From Oscheius tipulae (taxonomy: Eukaryota > Nematoda > Chromadorea > Rhabditida > Rhabditidae), in the NCBI GenBank assembly GCA_037178975.1, contig JASJZH010000002.1, forward strand, positions 4,092,001-4,156,000: a DNA stretch of 64,000 nt, read 5' to 3'. Positions 35,202 to 45,469 of the stretch are shown here, in pieces. Below the pieces are notes generated by a model, which saw only the letters and a program-made list of their open reading frames with translations, was not told the DNA's origin and did not search any database. The translations under genes were made by a program, and so were the position numbers. The number at the start of each line of letters is the position of its first letter. Position 1 is the first letter of the stretch.

Positions 35202-35297
35202 AACAGAAAGAAGACTATATAGAACAGCGTGTTCTGATCTTGGTCAGCTGCTCTTTCTCTCTTCATTTCTACTTCCTGTTACTAGCTTTCTTTTCAG

Positions 35298-35553
35298 ATG
35301 CAGTTAACGAAAATTGTCCTTCTTCTGGTCCTCGTCACCATGGTAGCTTCAATTCAGCACCGGCGTCGAATCTGTGGAACCAGGCTCTTCACTCTTATAC
35401 ACCGTGTCTGTGGAGGGTAATCATTGAATATTTTGAAATACCACTGGCATTTTTAGTTGCTTGAAGGAAATCAGTGGTCAGAAATACGGCATTGTTGAGG
35501 CGTGCTGCAAGTACACCTGCAACAAGGAGATTGTGAAACAGTATTGTTGCTGA
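35298..35553 (+). CDS. Insulin-like peptide 1
   Basis: Secreted hormone expected to act on a DAF-2-type receptor. Two exons (35298-35416, 35457-35553) with the intron in the B-chain at GG|T give 71 aa: signal peptide to about VASIQ, basic cleavage site HRRR, B-chain with C-x11-C-x2-C (ICGTRLFTLIHRVCGGC), no dibasic C-peptide, then GIVEACCKYTCNKEIVKQYC plus a final Cys (CC-x3-C-x8-CC). The extra Cys in each chain marks the nematode beta-type insulins with a fourth disulphide. ATG follows TTTTCAG directly. It is the 5' member of a four-gene tandem array. Confidence 0.9.
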
Positions 35554-35773
35554 GCTTGTCATGTGCGAATGAATCTTTCTGCTAATTTCATTGTTGAGAT
35601 TTTGACGTCTCCGACAGCTTTGCCGTCCTTTTGCCTACAGTTGGCATTGGTGACTGCGTCGCTTCGTCGTAACGAAAGACGCCCAGTGGCTTCATTGGGA
35701 GAAAAACAAAGTTCTTTAGCGCATCCAAAGTTGACTTGTCAATCAATTTAGGCAAAAAGTGTTCTTGTAAAAA

Positions 35774-36192
35774 GCAAAAGGTTCCAATTTCGTAAAAAAA
35801 AAAAAAAGGAGAGACCGGAGCCTGGAAGTTGAGTGACTGCGCAGTTTTTGTACGTAGTCGGAGGACAGAAGGGAATATGCAAATTCGGGACACGCTAGGA
35901 ACTAGAAAGTGAAGGACACGGCGCACTTTCTCTTCGGAGGATGATGGCTGCTTATCGCGGGGATCCTCAACCACCGTAATTGCTGTACTAAGGATGAACT
36001 TCATAAGGCAAGGAATCTATAACCAAAACCCCTAGTAGCAGGAAATTTCTCAAGAGTAGACAAAACGATTTATTTGATATACCGTGCTCTGCAACAGATT
36101 TTACTCTTGAAATAATCGAGGGAGCACATGTCCTGGCAGCACTTTTCAAAGAGGTCCCGTCTTTCGGATGCATCTGCAAATTATGGTTCCTG
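35774..36192 (-). repeat. Left arm of ~420-bp inverted repeat
   Basis: Reverse-complement match to 38465-38884, near-identical apart from small indels. Read on minus it contains the 3' exon of the insulin 4 gene and its downstream flank. Its inner end (36192) abuts duplication unit B (36197). Confidence 0.9.
36070..36173 (-). pseudogene. Broken insulin A-chain exon in opposite orientation
   Basis: Inverted copy of exon 2 of insulin gene 4 (38484-38592), complete with its splice acceptor and stop region, but 104 instead of 109 nt. The missing 5 nt fall just after the AAAGACGGGAC segment and shift the frame ahead of the CC-x3-C motif. No B-chain exon is attached. A solo exon carried along by the inverted duplication. 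Confidence 0.8.
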
Positions 36193-36242
36193 TTCTATAA
36201 GTTCTATGAGTCATAATAGAATGAAAATCACTCTGAAGTGTT

Positions 36243-36284
36243 CTTTCTGCTTTACAACTCAAAGCTGAGACAAACAACTTTTTC
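36243..36284 (+). promoter_or_regulatory. Shared upstream element of insulin gene 2
   Basis: Same block as before insulin 1 (GCTTTACAAC ... GACAAACAACTTTTTC), again ending 97 nt ahead of the ATG. Confidence 0.6.
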
Positions 36285-36380
36285 AACTGAAAGAAGACTA
36301 TTTAGAGCAACGTATCCTGATCTCGGTCAGCTGCTCTTACTCTCTTCATTTCTACTTCCTGTTACTAGCTTTCTTTTCAG

Positions 36381-36639
36381 ATGCAGTTAACGAAAATTGT
36401 CCTTCTTCTGGTTCTCGTCACCATGGTAGCTTCAATTCAGCACCGGCGTCGATTCTGTGGAGCCTATCTCTGGAAAGTCGTGCGCCGTCTCTGTGGAAAG
36501 TAATCATTGAACACCATTTTGAAATACAACTGGCGTTTTCAGTTGCATGAAGGAAGCCGATAGTCAGCTACCCAACATTGTCGAGGCGTGCTGCAAGTAC
36601 ACCTGCAGCACGGATTTTGTGAAACAGTATTGTTGCTGA
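36381..36639 (+). CDS. Insulin-like peptide 2
   Basis: Two exons (36381-36499, 36543-36639), 71 aa. The signal peptide is identical to insulin 1 (MQLTKIVLLLVLVTMVASIQ), then HRRR, B-chain FCGAYLWKVVRRLCGNC, and A-chain NIVEACCKYTCSTDFVKQYC with a final Cys. All eight cysteines of the beta type are kept. The B-chain core differs strongly from its twin (LWKVVRRL versus LFTLIHRV) even though the flanks are almost unchanged, suggesting diversification of the receptor-binding helix. Confidence 0.9.
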
Positions 36640-36690
36640 GCTTGTCATGTGCGAATGAATCTTTTTGCTAATTTTACTGTGGAGATTTTG

Positions 36691-37660
36691 CGAAATAATG
36701 GATACCATCTACTTTTTGGTTAAAACAGACAAACACACACGAATAGTCAGCCACAAACACCATCGAGATTAGTAGAGATGTAATCTACAGGGTGGCCGAT
36801 AAGTATTGGTGCGTAAAAAGTGCGTTTTTCTTCGGAATCAGAAAACTTTTTTCACATTAGGTGGCTAGATATGATGGAAAACATCTCGCAAATCTATATT
36901 TTCACAGTCAGCTCGAGAGATTTACTTTTAAATTTGCACAATAGTGGAAACTCCGACCGTGAAACAGCTTGTGCGGCGCAAGTGACATGTCAAAAAAATA
37001 ATTACTCTAACACCGTGCGTCGAAGACTCTAGCAAGAGCCATACAAGGACGTGTCTGACTAGACTAAATTCCCGAACGGATGTTCTTCACTCTGTCTAAG
37101 ATAACCCAGGTTAGGAGATAGCTCTGCTCAACCCTTTATGAGTTACATGGTGAAAACAAGTACAAGAAATCAATAAGAAACAGATCCCGTCCTAGTCTCA
37201 CTGTCTTACTCCTCCAATTCCAGTTCGACCTCCGACTCCTCCTCCTCCTCGTTTGGGGCGCGGTTACTTTACATATAAATCCTAAATGGTGTGTTTCGAA
37301 TAGCTTGTACCTAAGTTTCTACATTGTTAGATCAATTATGATGTCTTCGGTATTAAAAGAACGAGTTTTACTTTGGTGGATTGTTCGGGTCCCTTTTTTT
37401 TAGATTGATTTTGCCAAGGGGTGAAAGTGGTATCCATTATTTTCTAGACAAACCGAAAAACTCTATAACATGAGACTATGTTGGTCGAATAGAGCATAAA
37501 AATTAGTGTTAAATCAGCCTGTATGCAGGCCTTTAAGATGGACTGTGAGAAACAAGGACTCCATATGAGTAAGCGCGCCAATACTCATTGGCTACCGGTA
37601 TAGTCCAGTCAAAATGATTCAGCCTTCCTGGAATTAGACGGGCTTAGTGCATCAGATATT
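36691..37660. other. Spacer in the insulin cluster
   Basis: About 970 bp, AT-rich, with no insulin exon or other coding chain recognised. A GAPless stretch of CTCC repeats occurs near 37215-37255. Confidence 0.4.
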
Positions 37661-37702
37661 CTTTCTGCTTTACAGCCCAAGACTTGGACAAACAACTTTT
37701 TC
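37661..37702 (+). promoter_or_regulatory. Shared upstream element of insulin gene 3
   Basis: CTTTCTGCTTTACAGC ... GGACAAACAACTTTTTC, 99 nt before the ATG at 37801, in otherwise diverged sequence. Confidence 0.6.
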
Positions 37703-37800
37703 TAAATTGCAAGAACCAAGACGAATGGGTAGTGTGTCTTGATCTAGGACATCTGCTCTTTGCTCTGTCTATCTCAAGTCTCGAAACATGCAAAAATTTG

Positions 37801-38048
37801 ATGCTGCTTGTGAAGATACTTCTGATTCTGGTGATCGTAGCCCAGGTATCCTCCTCTCCTTGAGAACGGATCTGCGGAACTAGGCTCCGCAACCGTATTA
37901 CGGCACTTTGTGGAGAGTACAAGCCAAACCTAAAAAGGTCGGAAAATATATTTTCAGATGCGTGAGCAGGCCAGAGCATTTCAGCATTACGGAGGTTTGC
38001 TGCAAGCAAGGGTGCGACGACAGCTTTTTGCTGGAGGCTTGTTGCTGA
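37801..38048 (+). pseudogene. Insulin-like gene 3 with in-frame stop
   Basis: Exons 37801-37916 and 37958-38048 have the same intron position as the neighbours. The signal peptide is intact (MLLVKILLILVIVAQVSSSP), but codon 21 (37861-37863) is TGA. Beyond it the peptide continues perfectly: RICGTRLRNRITALCGEC, then CCKQGCDDSFLLEACC with correct Cys spacing. A CGA-to-TGA change is the simplest cause. No alternative splice bypasses it. Everything else is conserved, so inactivation must be recent, unless it is a sequencing error or read-through. Confidence 0.75.
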
Positions 38049-38188
38049 TCTCGTAATATCTGAATGAATCATTTGTCCTTTTTCTTTTTGGATAGACGCT
38101 GGACACTATGCTCTCCTCTAGTGACTATTGTCTTCTGGGGCTCATACAATGTGACAGCCTTTTTTGCGAGAGGAAGTAGACAATTGAT

Positions 38189-38238
38189 CTTTCTGCTTTA
38201 CAACTTAGATCAGCTGAGGCAAGGCAAACAACTTTTTC
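38189..38238 (+). promoter_or_regulatory. Shared upstream element of insulin gene 4
   Basis: CTTTCTGCTTTACAAC and, after a small insertion, GGCAAACAACTTTTTC, ending 90 nt before the ATG at 38328. Confidence 0.55.
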
Positions 38239-38327
38239 TCAAAGACGATGGATCATAAGGTCCTGCTCAGCAAATCTTTTCATTCTTCCTCCTCTTCTCC
38301 ATTTCTGCTTCAAAGAATATTTTCCAG

Positions 38328-38592
38328 ATGCAGATCATCAAAGTGATCCTTTTCTTGGCTATCATCGCTCTGGTCTTTTCCTCTCCCCCACATAGAGACT
38401 GTTATTCCGTCGTGTTAGACGCTTCTAGGAAAATCTGTGGAGGGTAGGTAAAAGAACAGCTGGCCAGAAACCATAATTTGCAGATGCATCCGAAAGACGG
38501 GACAAGACCTCTTTGAAAAGTGCTGCCAGGACATGTGCTCCCTCGATTATTTCAAGAGTAAAATCTGTTGCAGAGCACGATATATCAAATAA
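38328..38592 (+). CDS. Insulin-like peptide 4
   Basis: Two exons (38328-38443, 38484-38592), 74 aa. Signal peptide MQIIKVILFLAIIALVFSS; no tri-basic site before the B-chain; B-chain CYSVVLDASRKICGGC; A-chain CCQDMCSLDYFKSKICC plus tail RARYIK. Cys pattern C-x11-C-x2-C / CC-x3-C-x8-CC as in the other genes. ATG follows TTTTCCAG. Its exon 2 and 3' flank form the right arm of the inverted repeat, so a broken copy sits at 36070-36173. The stop overlaps an AATAAA. Confidence 0.9.
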
Positions 38593-38884
38593 ATCGTTTT
38601 GTCTACTCTTGAGAAATTTCCTGCTACTAGGGGTTTTGGTTATAGATTCCTTGCCTTATGAAGTTCATCCTTAGTACAGCAATTACGGTGGTTGAGGATC
38701 CCCGCGATAAGCAGCCATCATCCTCCGAAGAGAAAGTGCGCCGTGTCCTTCACTTTCTAGTTCCTAGCGTGTCCCGAATTTGCATATTCCCTTCTGTCCT
38801 CCGACTACGTACAAAAACTGCGCAGTCACTCAACTTCCAGGCTCCGGTCTCTCCTTTTTTTTTTTACGAAATTGGAACCTTTTG
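38465..38884 (+). repeat. Right arm of ~420-bp inverted repeat
   Basis: Partner of 35774-36192 with a 2.27-kb spacer. It starts inside the intron of insulin gene 4 and runs through exon 2 into the 3' flank. The same 60-plus residue open frame appears on opposite strands of the two arms (35588-36004 and 38658-38942), a shadow of this duplication rather than a gene. Confidence 0.9.
38588..38593 (+). terminator. Poly(A) signal containing the insulin 4 stop
   Basis: AATAAA overlaps TAA at 38590-38592. Confidence 0.5.
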
Positions 38885-41800
38885 CGCCTCATTTCCTCGC
38901 AATTTTGTCCGCCTAAACTCTCGCTCTTTTCCGACCAATTGAATAAAATCCAGCATTTTTCTGGACCTTTCGCTCCACGAAAATACGCAGTGTTTGCTCT
39001 GCACTCCACTCAGAAATAGGTGTGACCACGACTTCTCATTCCCAATTAGTCGCCAATTCTTTTTCCCAATTTCTATTTTTCGCTATTGTCGAGAACGCCC
39101 TCAAGAAGTTTGACCTCGACCTCGTGAAACTTTGGAGGAGGCAAGGCGGCCACCTTTCAATTAAGCCTGACCCAATTCGAGAACTTTCCTTATTCCTTTA
39201 GAATATTGGAATTAGTTGACTTCTCGAGAGCTATTAGGCTGTCACTTTTTATTGTGGGAAAGAGTGGGTAGATTGCCTGAAGAAACATTTAGTCTTTTCC
39301 ACTGGCATGATGTCATGACCTTCGAGACTCCCATACAAGCCTCTCGTCCATATTTTCGCTCTGTAACAAACACTTTTACCGAGCGTCTCATCTATAAATG
39401 ACCCTGGCAGTTTGGGTGGTGCGATTCGTTTACTGCTTCCGATATGTGATATATCGGTTTCGACTTGATAGACCACCAGCTATCAGTATTGGCTCTTCAT
39501 TTGTTCAACTGAATTACATGGACTGTTTGTGGTGGCCTCGGGGGTCTCGACCCTTCGGACTACAAACAAATGTTGCCGGACGCTTAGGACGCCCCGGTGC
39601 TAACAAAGGCAAACACATCGATTCGGTCAGTCTTCTTCCTCCTACTGGTCAGCTCCCCTTCGAACGTTCTGTTGACTTCTACAGTCATCAGCAATATTAT
39701 GCTAGAAACTCTGAGAATAGTACATCAGGGTTCCTGTTCCCCAATCCCATTAAGACCTACTTCTGCCCCTATCACAACACTTTTAGCACTTGATCTTGAC
39801 TGCTTTTTCTCCTCTCCGAACCTCATACTCGCCCCAGGCATTATGGGGTCACGATGCGTGGTGTAATCCCTTGTTATTCTGTCGCTTTCTCTCACCCTGA
39901 CTACAGTTCCGTTTAATTACAAACAGTCTGGAGATGTATTTATGGCGCCGAATCTCCCCTGTTGTCTTTATCTCGCGATCTCCCGTTAAAACTTTATGCT
40001 AATTGGTCAAAGTGGTCGGAAGAGAGTCGTCCTTAGGATGAACGGGAAAGAGACACTTGACCACATTTTTCGAGATGCTTAACCTTGGATGATGATCAAG
40101 ATGCAGTTTATTACTCGAACTTCTTGATCCGCTACTGTACTATCCAAAAAACTGTCTCAAACCCGTTGACTTCCAACCTATCATGGTGTATCAGAGCGTT
40201 AAGTAGATGGAACGACAAGCTTTAGACAAGCGCGGTGCTCAAGTTTCTCCTCGAAATCGAGTGTTTACGGGGGCCAAGAGAACGCCTGCGGGGGAGAGAC
40301 TGTAACAAGAGAGGAGAGAGACATTCATTTGCATGTATCCTCACCTTGGCCACCAGGCGCGCGAAATCCACTAATTGTCCCGGAGAGAGACATGCCTATC
40401 GGCTGGCTGACCGCACCGGCTGACTGACCGTCATCGATCGATACTTAGCATACCTTGACCGATTGTTAGCCCTTATTAGACCAGGCGGGCGAGCCTCGCG
40501 CGCGCAACCAATACTTCCGACTGCCATAGGCAGACGCCTAATCGAATCGTTCTGTTATTCCTACACCTGCTCGACTTTTTTTTTAGAATCCACCTCTTTT
40601 CTGACAACAGTCTAATCCTTCTCCTTGGGTATTGGGAGACAATTCCTGGAAACTCATTTGGATTTCTCAAACATTCTTTTTTCCGCACACAGCTGCTGTA
40701 CAAAAATGAGCCGCTCTTTTTGTAGACCGCTGCTGTCCTCCCTCTTTTGTCTTTAATTTGAGGCAATTATTACCAACATCCTTTTTCTGCTATATTTGTT
40801 CATATTGTCCACCAAAGTTCAAGTTGTCTCCGTCCTTCTCGCACACATTATCACACTTCTGTTCCACCTCTCAGAAGCCATTAGTCAGTTTCTGGTCAGT
40901 CGGGACGAGTCATTCGAAACCGACAGTCGGAAAAGTGACGCAACCGAGCCTGAATCATGCTTATGTCTTCCGGGCAAACAACAAGAACTGGCCGCACCTC
41001 CTCCTCCTTTTTCGGACGTGACTTTCCTTCTGGCTTAAAGGCTCATTTTTTAGATATCCTATTCATTGGCACACCGTGCCTTACTCGAGCTTTTTGTCGT
41101 TTGTAACGGTAAAAAATTGGAGGGCTTGCTTTGCATATAAAATGGGCTTCTCCCTCAGATCAGGGTGCTAAGAAACCAGTTCGGCTATTACTCTTTTAGC
41201 CGGCGGCGCCTTCGACTGCCAGTCACCGTCACACCTCGTGCTTTAGCATTCTGCATAGACAAGTAGAATTTTCGAAGTTTTGTAGGTTAAGAGAGTTCGT
41301 AATTACTGTTTCTCGAGACTTTGAAGTTTTTTTTTATGCTTCTCTTTTCAGTTGGACTATCTAATTACTGCTTAAAAACTGTGTCTCTACAAAAGTTTGT
41401 GAAAAATACAAATTGTTCATGCTCCTACAGACGATTAAAGTAAGTTCTGGAAGAACACCGACTGTATTCGATACATTTGTCGTATTCTCAGCCACGTTCA
41501 AACTTTATAGGATCCGTCGTCTTGGCCCATTGGCTGCCTTCGTTACCCCAACAAAGACCATCTTCCTGTTTCTCCCGGTTTTCTCTCTGCTGCTATACTA
41601 AGCCTCTCAGAAGTCCTCATCGAGTCCAGGAAGTAGTTGTTTTAGGCTGAATTCCCTCGTCCTGAGCCTATTACCCAACACAAAACGAGAGGATTTTTCG
41701 CGCGCCGCGTGAAAACTGGCAGTTCTAGGATTTCCATTACAAAGACTCTCCGGCATTGTTGCATAAGCGCGTGCCGGCTTCTGGTCCCCTAATGCTGCCT

Positions 41801-44800
41801 GAGGCCTGTTGTCCTTTGGTCTTAACGCGACCGTCGACATGTGCCTCCTCAAGCACTATACTGACCGCATTCTCCCTCCTTATACTCTTTGATCCATTCG
41901 GGAGGGCATAGGTTAGCTTGTTCAATGAACATTAGGATCATGATACCTGAGAAGAGGAAACTGAGGGCGGCCGCCAAACAGGGCAGGCAGATGCCAGATC
42001 CGATGACTGGGTTTCACACAAAGCTGCCTACAGCCAAAAAGTCCTCTTTAATTCATGTCGAGTATCCCCACTGTTTTCGTCCGTTCCTTTATCTCTTCCA
42101 GTGAGCCTCAAAAAACTTGAAGCTCGAAGTCGGAGAGTCTCTTCCTACAAAAATACTTTTGAACCTTTCATGGTCTACCCTTTGGAGCAGCTCATTTCTG
42201 TAAGATACTTACATACGTGCTACGACTCTTCCATGAGTTGTTAAACCACTGACCCTTACCATTCAGAAAGTATCCCTTCCTCAGCCATCCAAATCCTCCC
42301 AGTAGTTCTGAAAAACTTTCGCCTCCCCTGATCCATCTGGTCTCGACTGCCGTCGTTCCTTCTGATCCTCTCCACACGGCCAAGTTATTACCAAAAGTGC
42401 TTTGAGAAGACTTTCGGATTTGGGCAGGGATTGGTCTCAAATCTCCCGTTGGCTGCCTTCGAATTATCTCTCACAGCAGGTTCTCTTCTCCCACTGCCAC
42501 CACCTGTCTAATGTTTTCATCTGTCCATCTCTTATTGTCTTAATCAAATCATCCAGTCCCCCATTCTTTTTCGCTGGGATGTATCGGTTTTCTTTGTTCC
42601 TCTTCTGTGATCACGTACAGTCTGGAGAGAGGGAATCGAAGATAAGCCTCTTGCACAGTAAGTTGAAGGGAGAAGTCTTCGAGGCGCTTTTTCTTCAGAC
42701 TCTGCAACAGTAAATATAAGACAGGCTGACTGTGGGAAGGGATGACAACCCATTCCGTGTGACTTTCCACGCCTCCTGATCTGTGAAAAACTTGCCCTAA
42801 ACCCTTTGGGGAAGCTCTCACACCCAACGCGACAATGTCCAGATCGAAGCCTCAGCCTTAACTTTTAAGAGTCCCAGTTCTTGCGCAACCGAAAGCACTA
42901 AAGATGCTAATCTTTAAAGCCTCGGGCGCACTCATTTTTCGGTCTCTAGTGCGTGAGTTTTGTCAGCCGAGAAGAGAGATGTGGCGATAAGGGCTGCGCG
43001 AGGTCACACAGCCCGCAGCCACAATAGCCCTCTCTCTCTTCATCGACCAATTCCATCTGATCCCTCCCTGTATTTTCATTTCAATCTTGACCAAATTGTC
43101 TTCGCTCGACAGCATGCTGGACATTCTGTTTGTTCTTCCCTACGATTGTTTTCTGATCTGATTCCTCTAATCCCCCGTCCGTCCGCATGGGAACTAGTCA
43201 GACGCGTGCCTTTCAATTTGCGCTACAGACTTTTTCACGCAGTTCTGCCAGAGGATGTACCCAGTTCGAAGACGATTAACGCTTCGTTCCTGCCGAGAAA
43301 TATAAGTTTTGGTTGGAAATATTTTGAGAACTAGAACTGTTTTCGATGCTGGTTCAGTTCTCAATTACCTTTCGTAGTCAGTCGATGTTGTGGAGCCTTC
43401 TGCTTCTAGACTATGAGCCTTGGACAAGATCCCCTATTTTCCAAGCCTTCTCCCAATCCCTCAAATCCAGCTGACACATGCCTTTTGCTCTGATTGCTTT
43501 AAACCGTCCCCACGTGCTCTTATCCTACCGTACCCTGCTCATCACCTCTTATCTAAAATCTTTACAAAACACTGACTCTCTCCAAAGATATCCCCCTTCG
43601 GACAGCTTTTGCTCTCTTTTCTCTTGCGCTGTGCTCTTTCTATTGACGGTGGCTGTCATCTCTCCGCGGCTACGGCTCCTTCCCGGCCGGTCTCTCTGCG
43701 CCACCTAATGTCATTCTTCTGCTCCTAAGCACGTTAATGGTCCTCAGTCCCAATTGCCACCAATTCATAACACTAATGTCTGCTCGAGATCTTCCACTGA
43801 TTGAGTAGTCCTAATAGCAGATGTCTCTGTTCCGTGTGTTACCTCGAAATTCAATCGTTTTATGCCTCATGCTCTCCCCTAAACAGCCTGTTGTCCAAGA
43901 CACGTCTCACTTTTACGTGTTTTGCGTCGTGTTTCCGTTTCTTCTTAAGTCCATTCCGCTTCCGGGCCGCTTTCCAGCCGTCGTGGCCGGTTCCGACTGT
44001 TTGCCGGAGAGAGCGCGCGGACGCAGGGTCTTGCTGGCCGTCGACGGAAATTGATTCCCTCTTGACCTGTACCTTTTCTCTTCTATTTTTGACCTTTTGT
44101 TCAGTTTTCAATTCTCCTCCTTCTATTGAACACTTTGTGAGTTTCCAAATATTCTTTTTTCAAAAGTAAAAACTAAAAGTAAAGCAATGAAAATTCGATA
44201 TTGTTCCCAAAGACAATATCTTCAAACTGTGTGAAATCCGCGATTTAGAGCTGTTTGTGCGCGCCGTTAGCTATCTGGCCAGCCCATCTCAGCTGGTCAC
44301 GGTTCTTGTGCCCTCCGCTCTGGGCCCCCTTAATCACGGACAGGCATCGGACAGTCTCTTCAACACAACCATTTTTCTGTTCCTGACTCTTCTTACAAAA
44401 CGTCATTCTCTCATTTCCCATCGTAGCTAGTTGAGATGAGTGTGCCCAAATCTCAGCCAATTATGGCGCCTCTTGTGGCCCAAATCCTGTCATCTCTGCC
44501 TCCTCTTCCCTCACCTTGCCGTCAGCTATTTTTCCTACTTGTTCTTATTGCCAGCTAATTTCTACCAATGGCATTATACTCTGACGGTTTAAATTTATCG
44601 AAGTGGGTTACTGAAGGATGCATACAACACTCTCCTAGCCTCTTGAAAACTTCCCGGTCAATCATTTCATCTCTTTGTTTTCCTATCTCATAAGTTTTCT
44701 TTCGAAAGAAACCAATAAAAATCAATCGTTTCTTTCATTTTCTCTCCGCTGTGACTGAAAGCTTTCAATCACTTTTGCCTGTAGCATACTGATGAAAAAA

Positions 44801-45469
44801 GTTCACTCCAGGCGCAGTCTAAGTGACCCCCACATTCTTGGGACATTCAGAACAACCTAATCATTAGACCCATCTCTTGTACAGCGCCTACAGAAAACAC
44901 CTCTCACGATGTTGTTGTCAATGATTCTTCGACCCAATGATCTGAGACCATTTCCTAGCTCCCTGCCTTTACTCTGTTCATCGAGATCCTTTCAAATGCT
45001 CGAACAAGCCACGAGCTTCGGAAAGCAAAGTTCGGCAAGATGCAAACTGTATGCCAAAGTCTTTTTCTTTCTGCCATACAAGTCTGTTGAGTTCTTCTTT
45101 TTCCCTGTCTATTTGAATTGACTCATGTTTACCATTTCCTTTTCCTTCGTCCTCTTTATCACCTGTCATAGCCTTGCGCCAAGAACAACCCGGCTGCCAC
45201 AATTTTTCGACTAAAACTGGCACAGTTTGCGTATCCGTTTCCCACGTAAGTGGAAAAAGTCGTCCTCGCGTTGTTAGGACGACGATTGCGCCCTCGTTTT
45301 CCACTTCGACACTCTCTTTTATTCATATCGTTATACCGGTCCGATCCGTTGGCATCAGTCTCTTTTTTCACTAGAATGTAGAAACTTCAGTCGATCGCCT
45401 TTTTCGTTTCTTGACCTTGAAACAAAGTAGCATTTTCAGACAGGGAGTACGAAGGGGAGTGGCCATGTC
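38885..45469. other. Large gene-free region upstream of shn-1
   Basis: 6.6 kb with only short, unsupported open frames on both strands. A possible two-exon frame at 41419-41830 has borderline splice signals and no recognisable product. Pyrimidine-rich tracts and scattered CG-rich words are common. As the 5' neighbour of a synaptic scaffold gene, regulatory DNA is the likely content. No tRNA-like B box found. Confidence 0.4.

Larger units (their letters stand above)
35114..35604 (+). repeat. Direct duplication unit A (insulin gene)
   Basis: About 491 bp nearly identical to 36197-36690 in the same orientation, covering promoter-proximal sequence, both exons and the 3' flank of insulin gene 1. 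Divergence is concentrated in the B-chain codons. Confidence 0.85.
36197..36690 (+). repeat. Direct duplication unit B (insulin gene)
   Basis: About 494 bp, same orientation as unit A at 35114-35604. The signal-peptide codons are nearly unchanged, whereas the mature chains differ. Confidence 0.85.

Noticed and set aside
35588-36004. 139-residue minus-strand open frame repeated on plus at 38658-38942
   Set aside because: The shared peptide only reflects the inverted repeat 3' of insulin 4; it lies in the gene's 3' flank, and the frames diverge at the arm ends.
41419-41830. Possible two-exon gene starting MLLQTIK
   Set aside because: Borderline splice sites and a low-complexity, Ser/Arg-rich product without recognisable features.
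44245-44460. 71-residue minus-strand frame with fairly natural composition
   Set aside because: No signal peptide, domain, splice support or poly(A) signal found.
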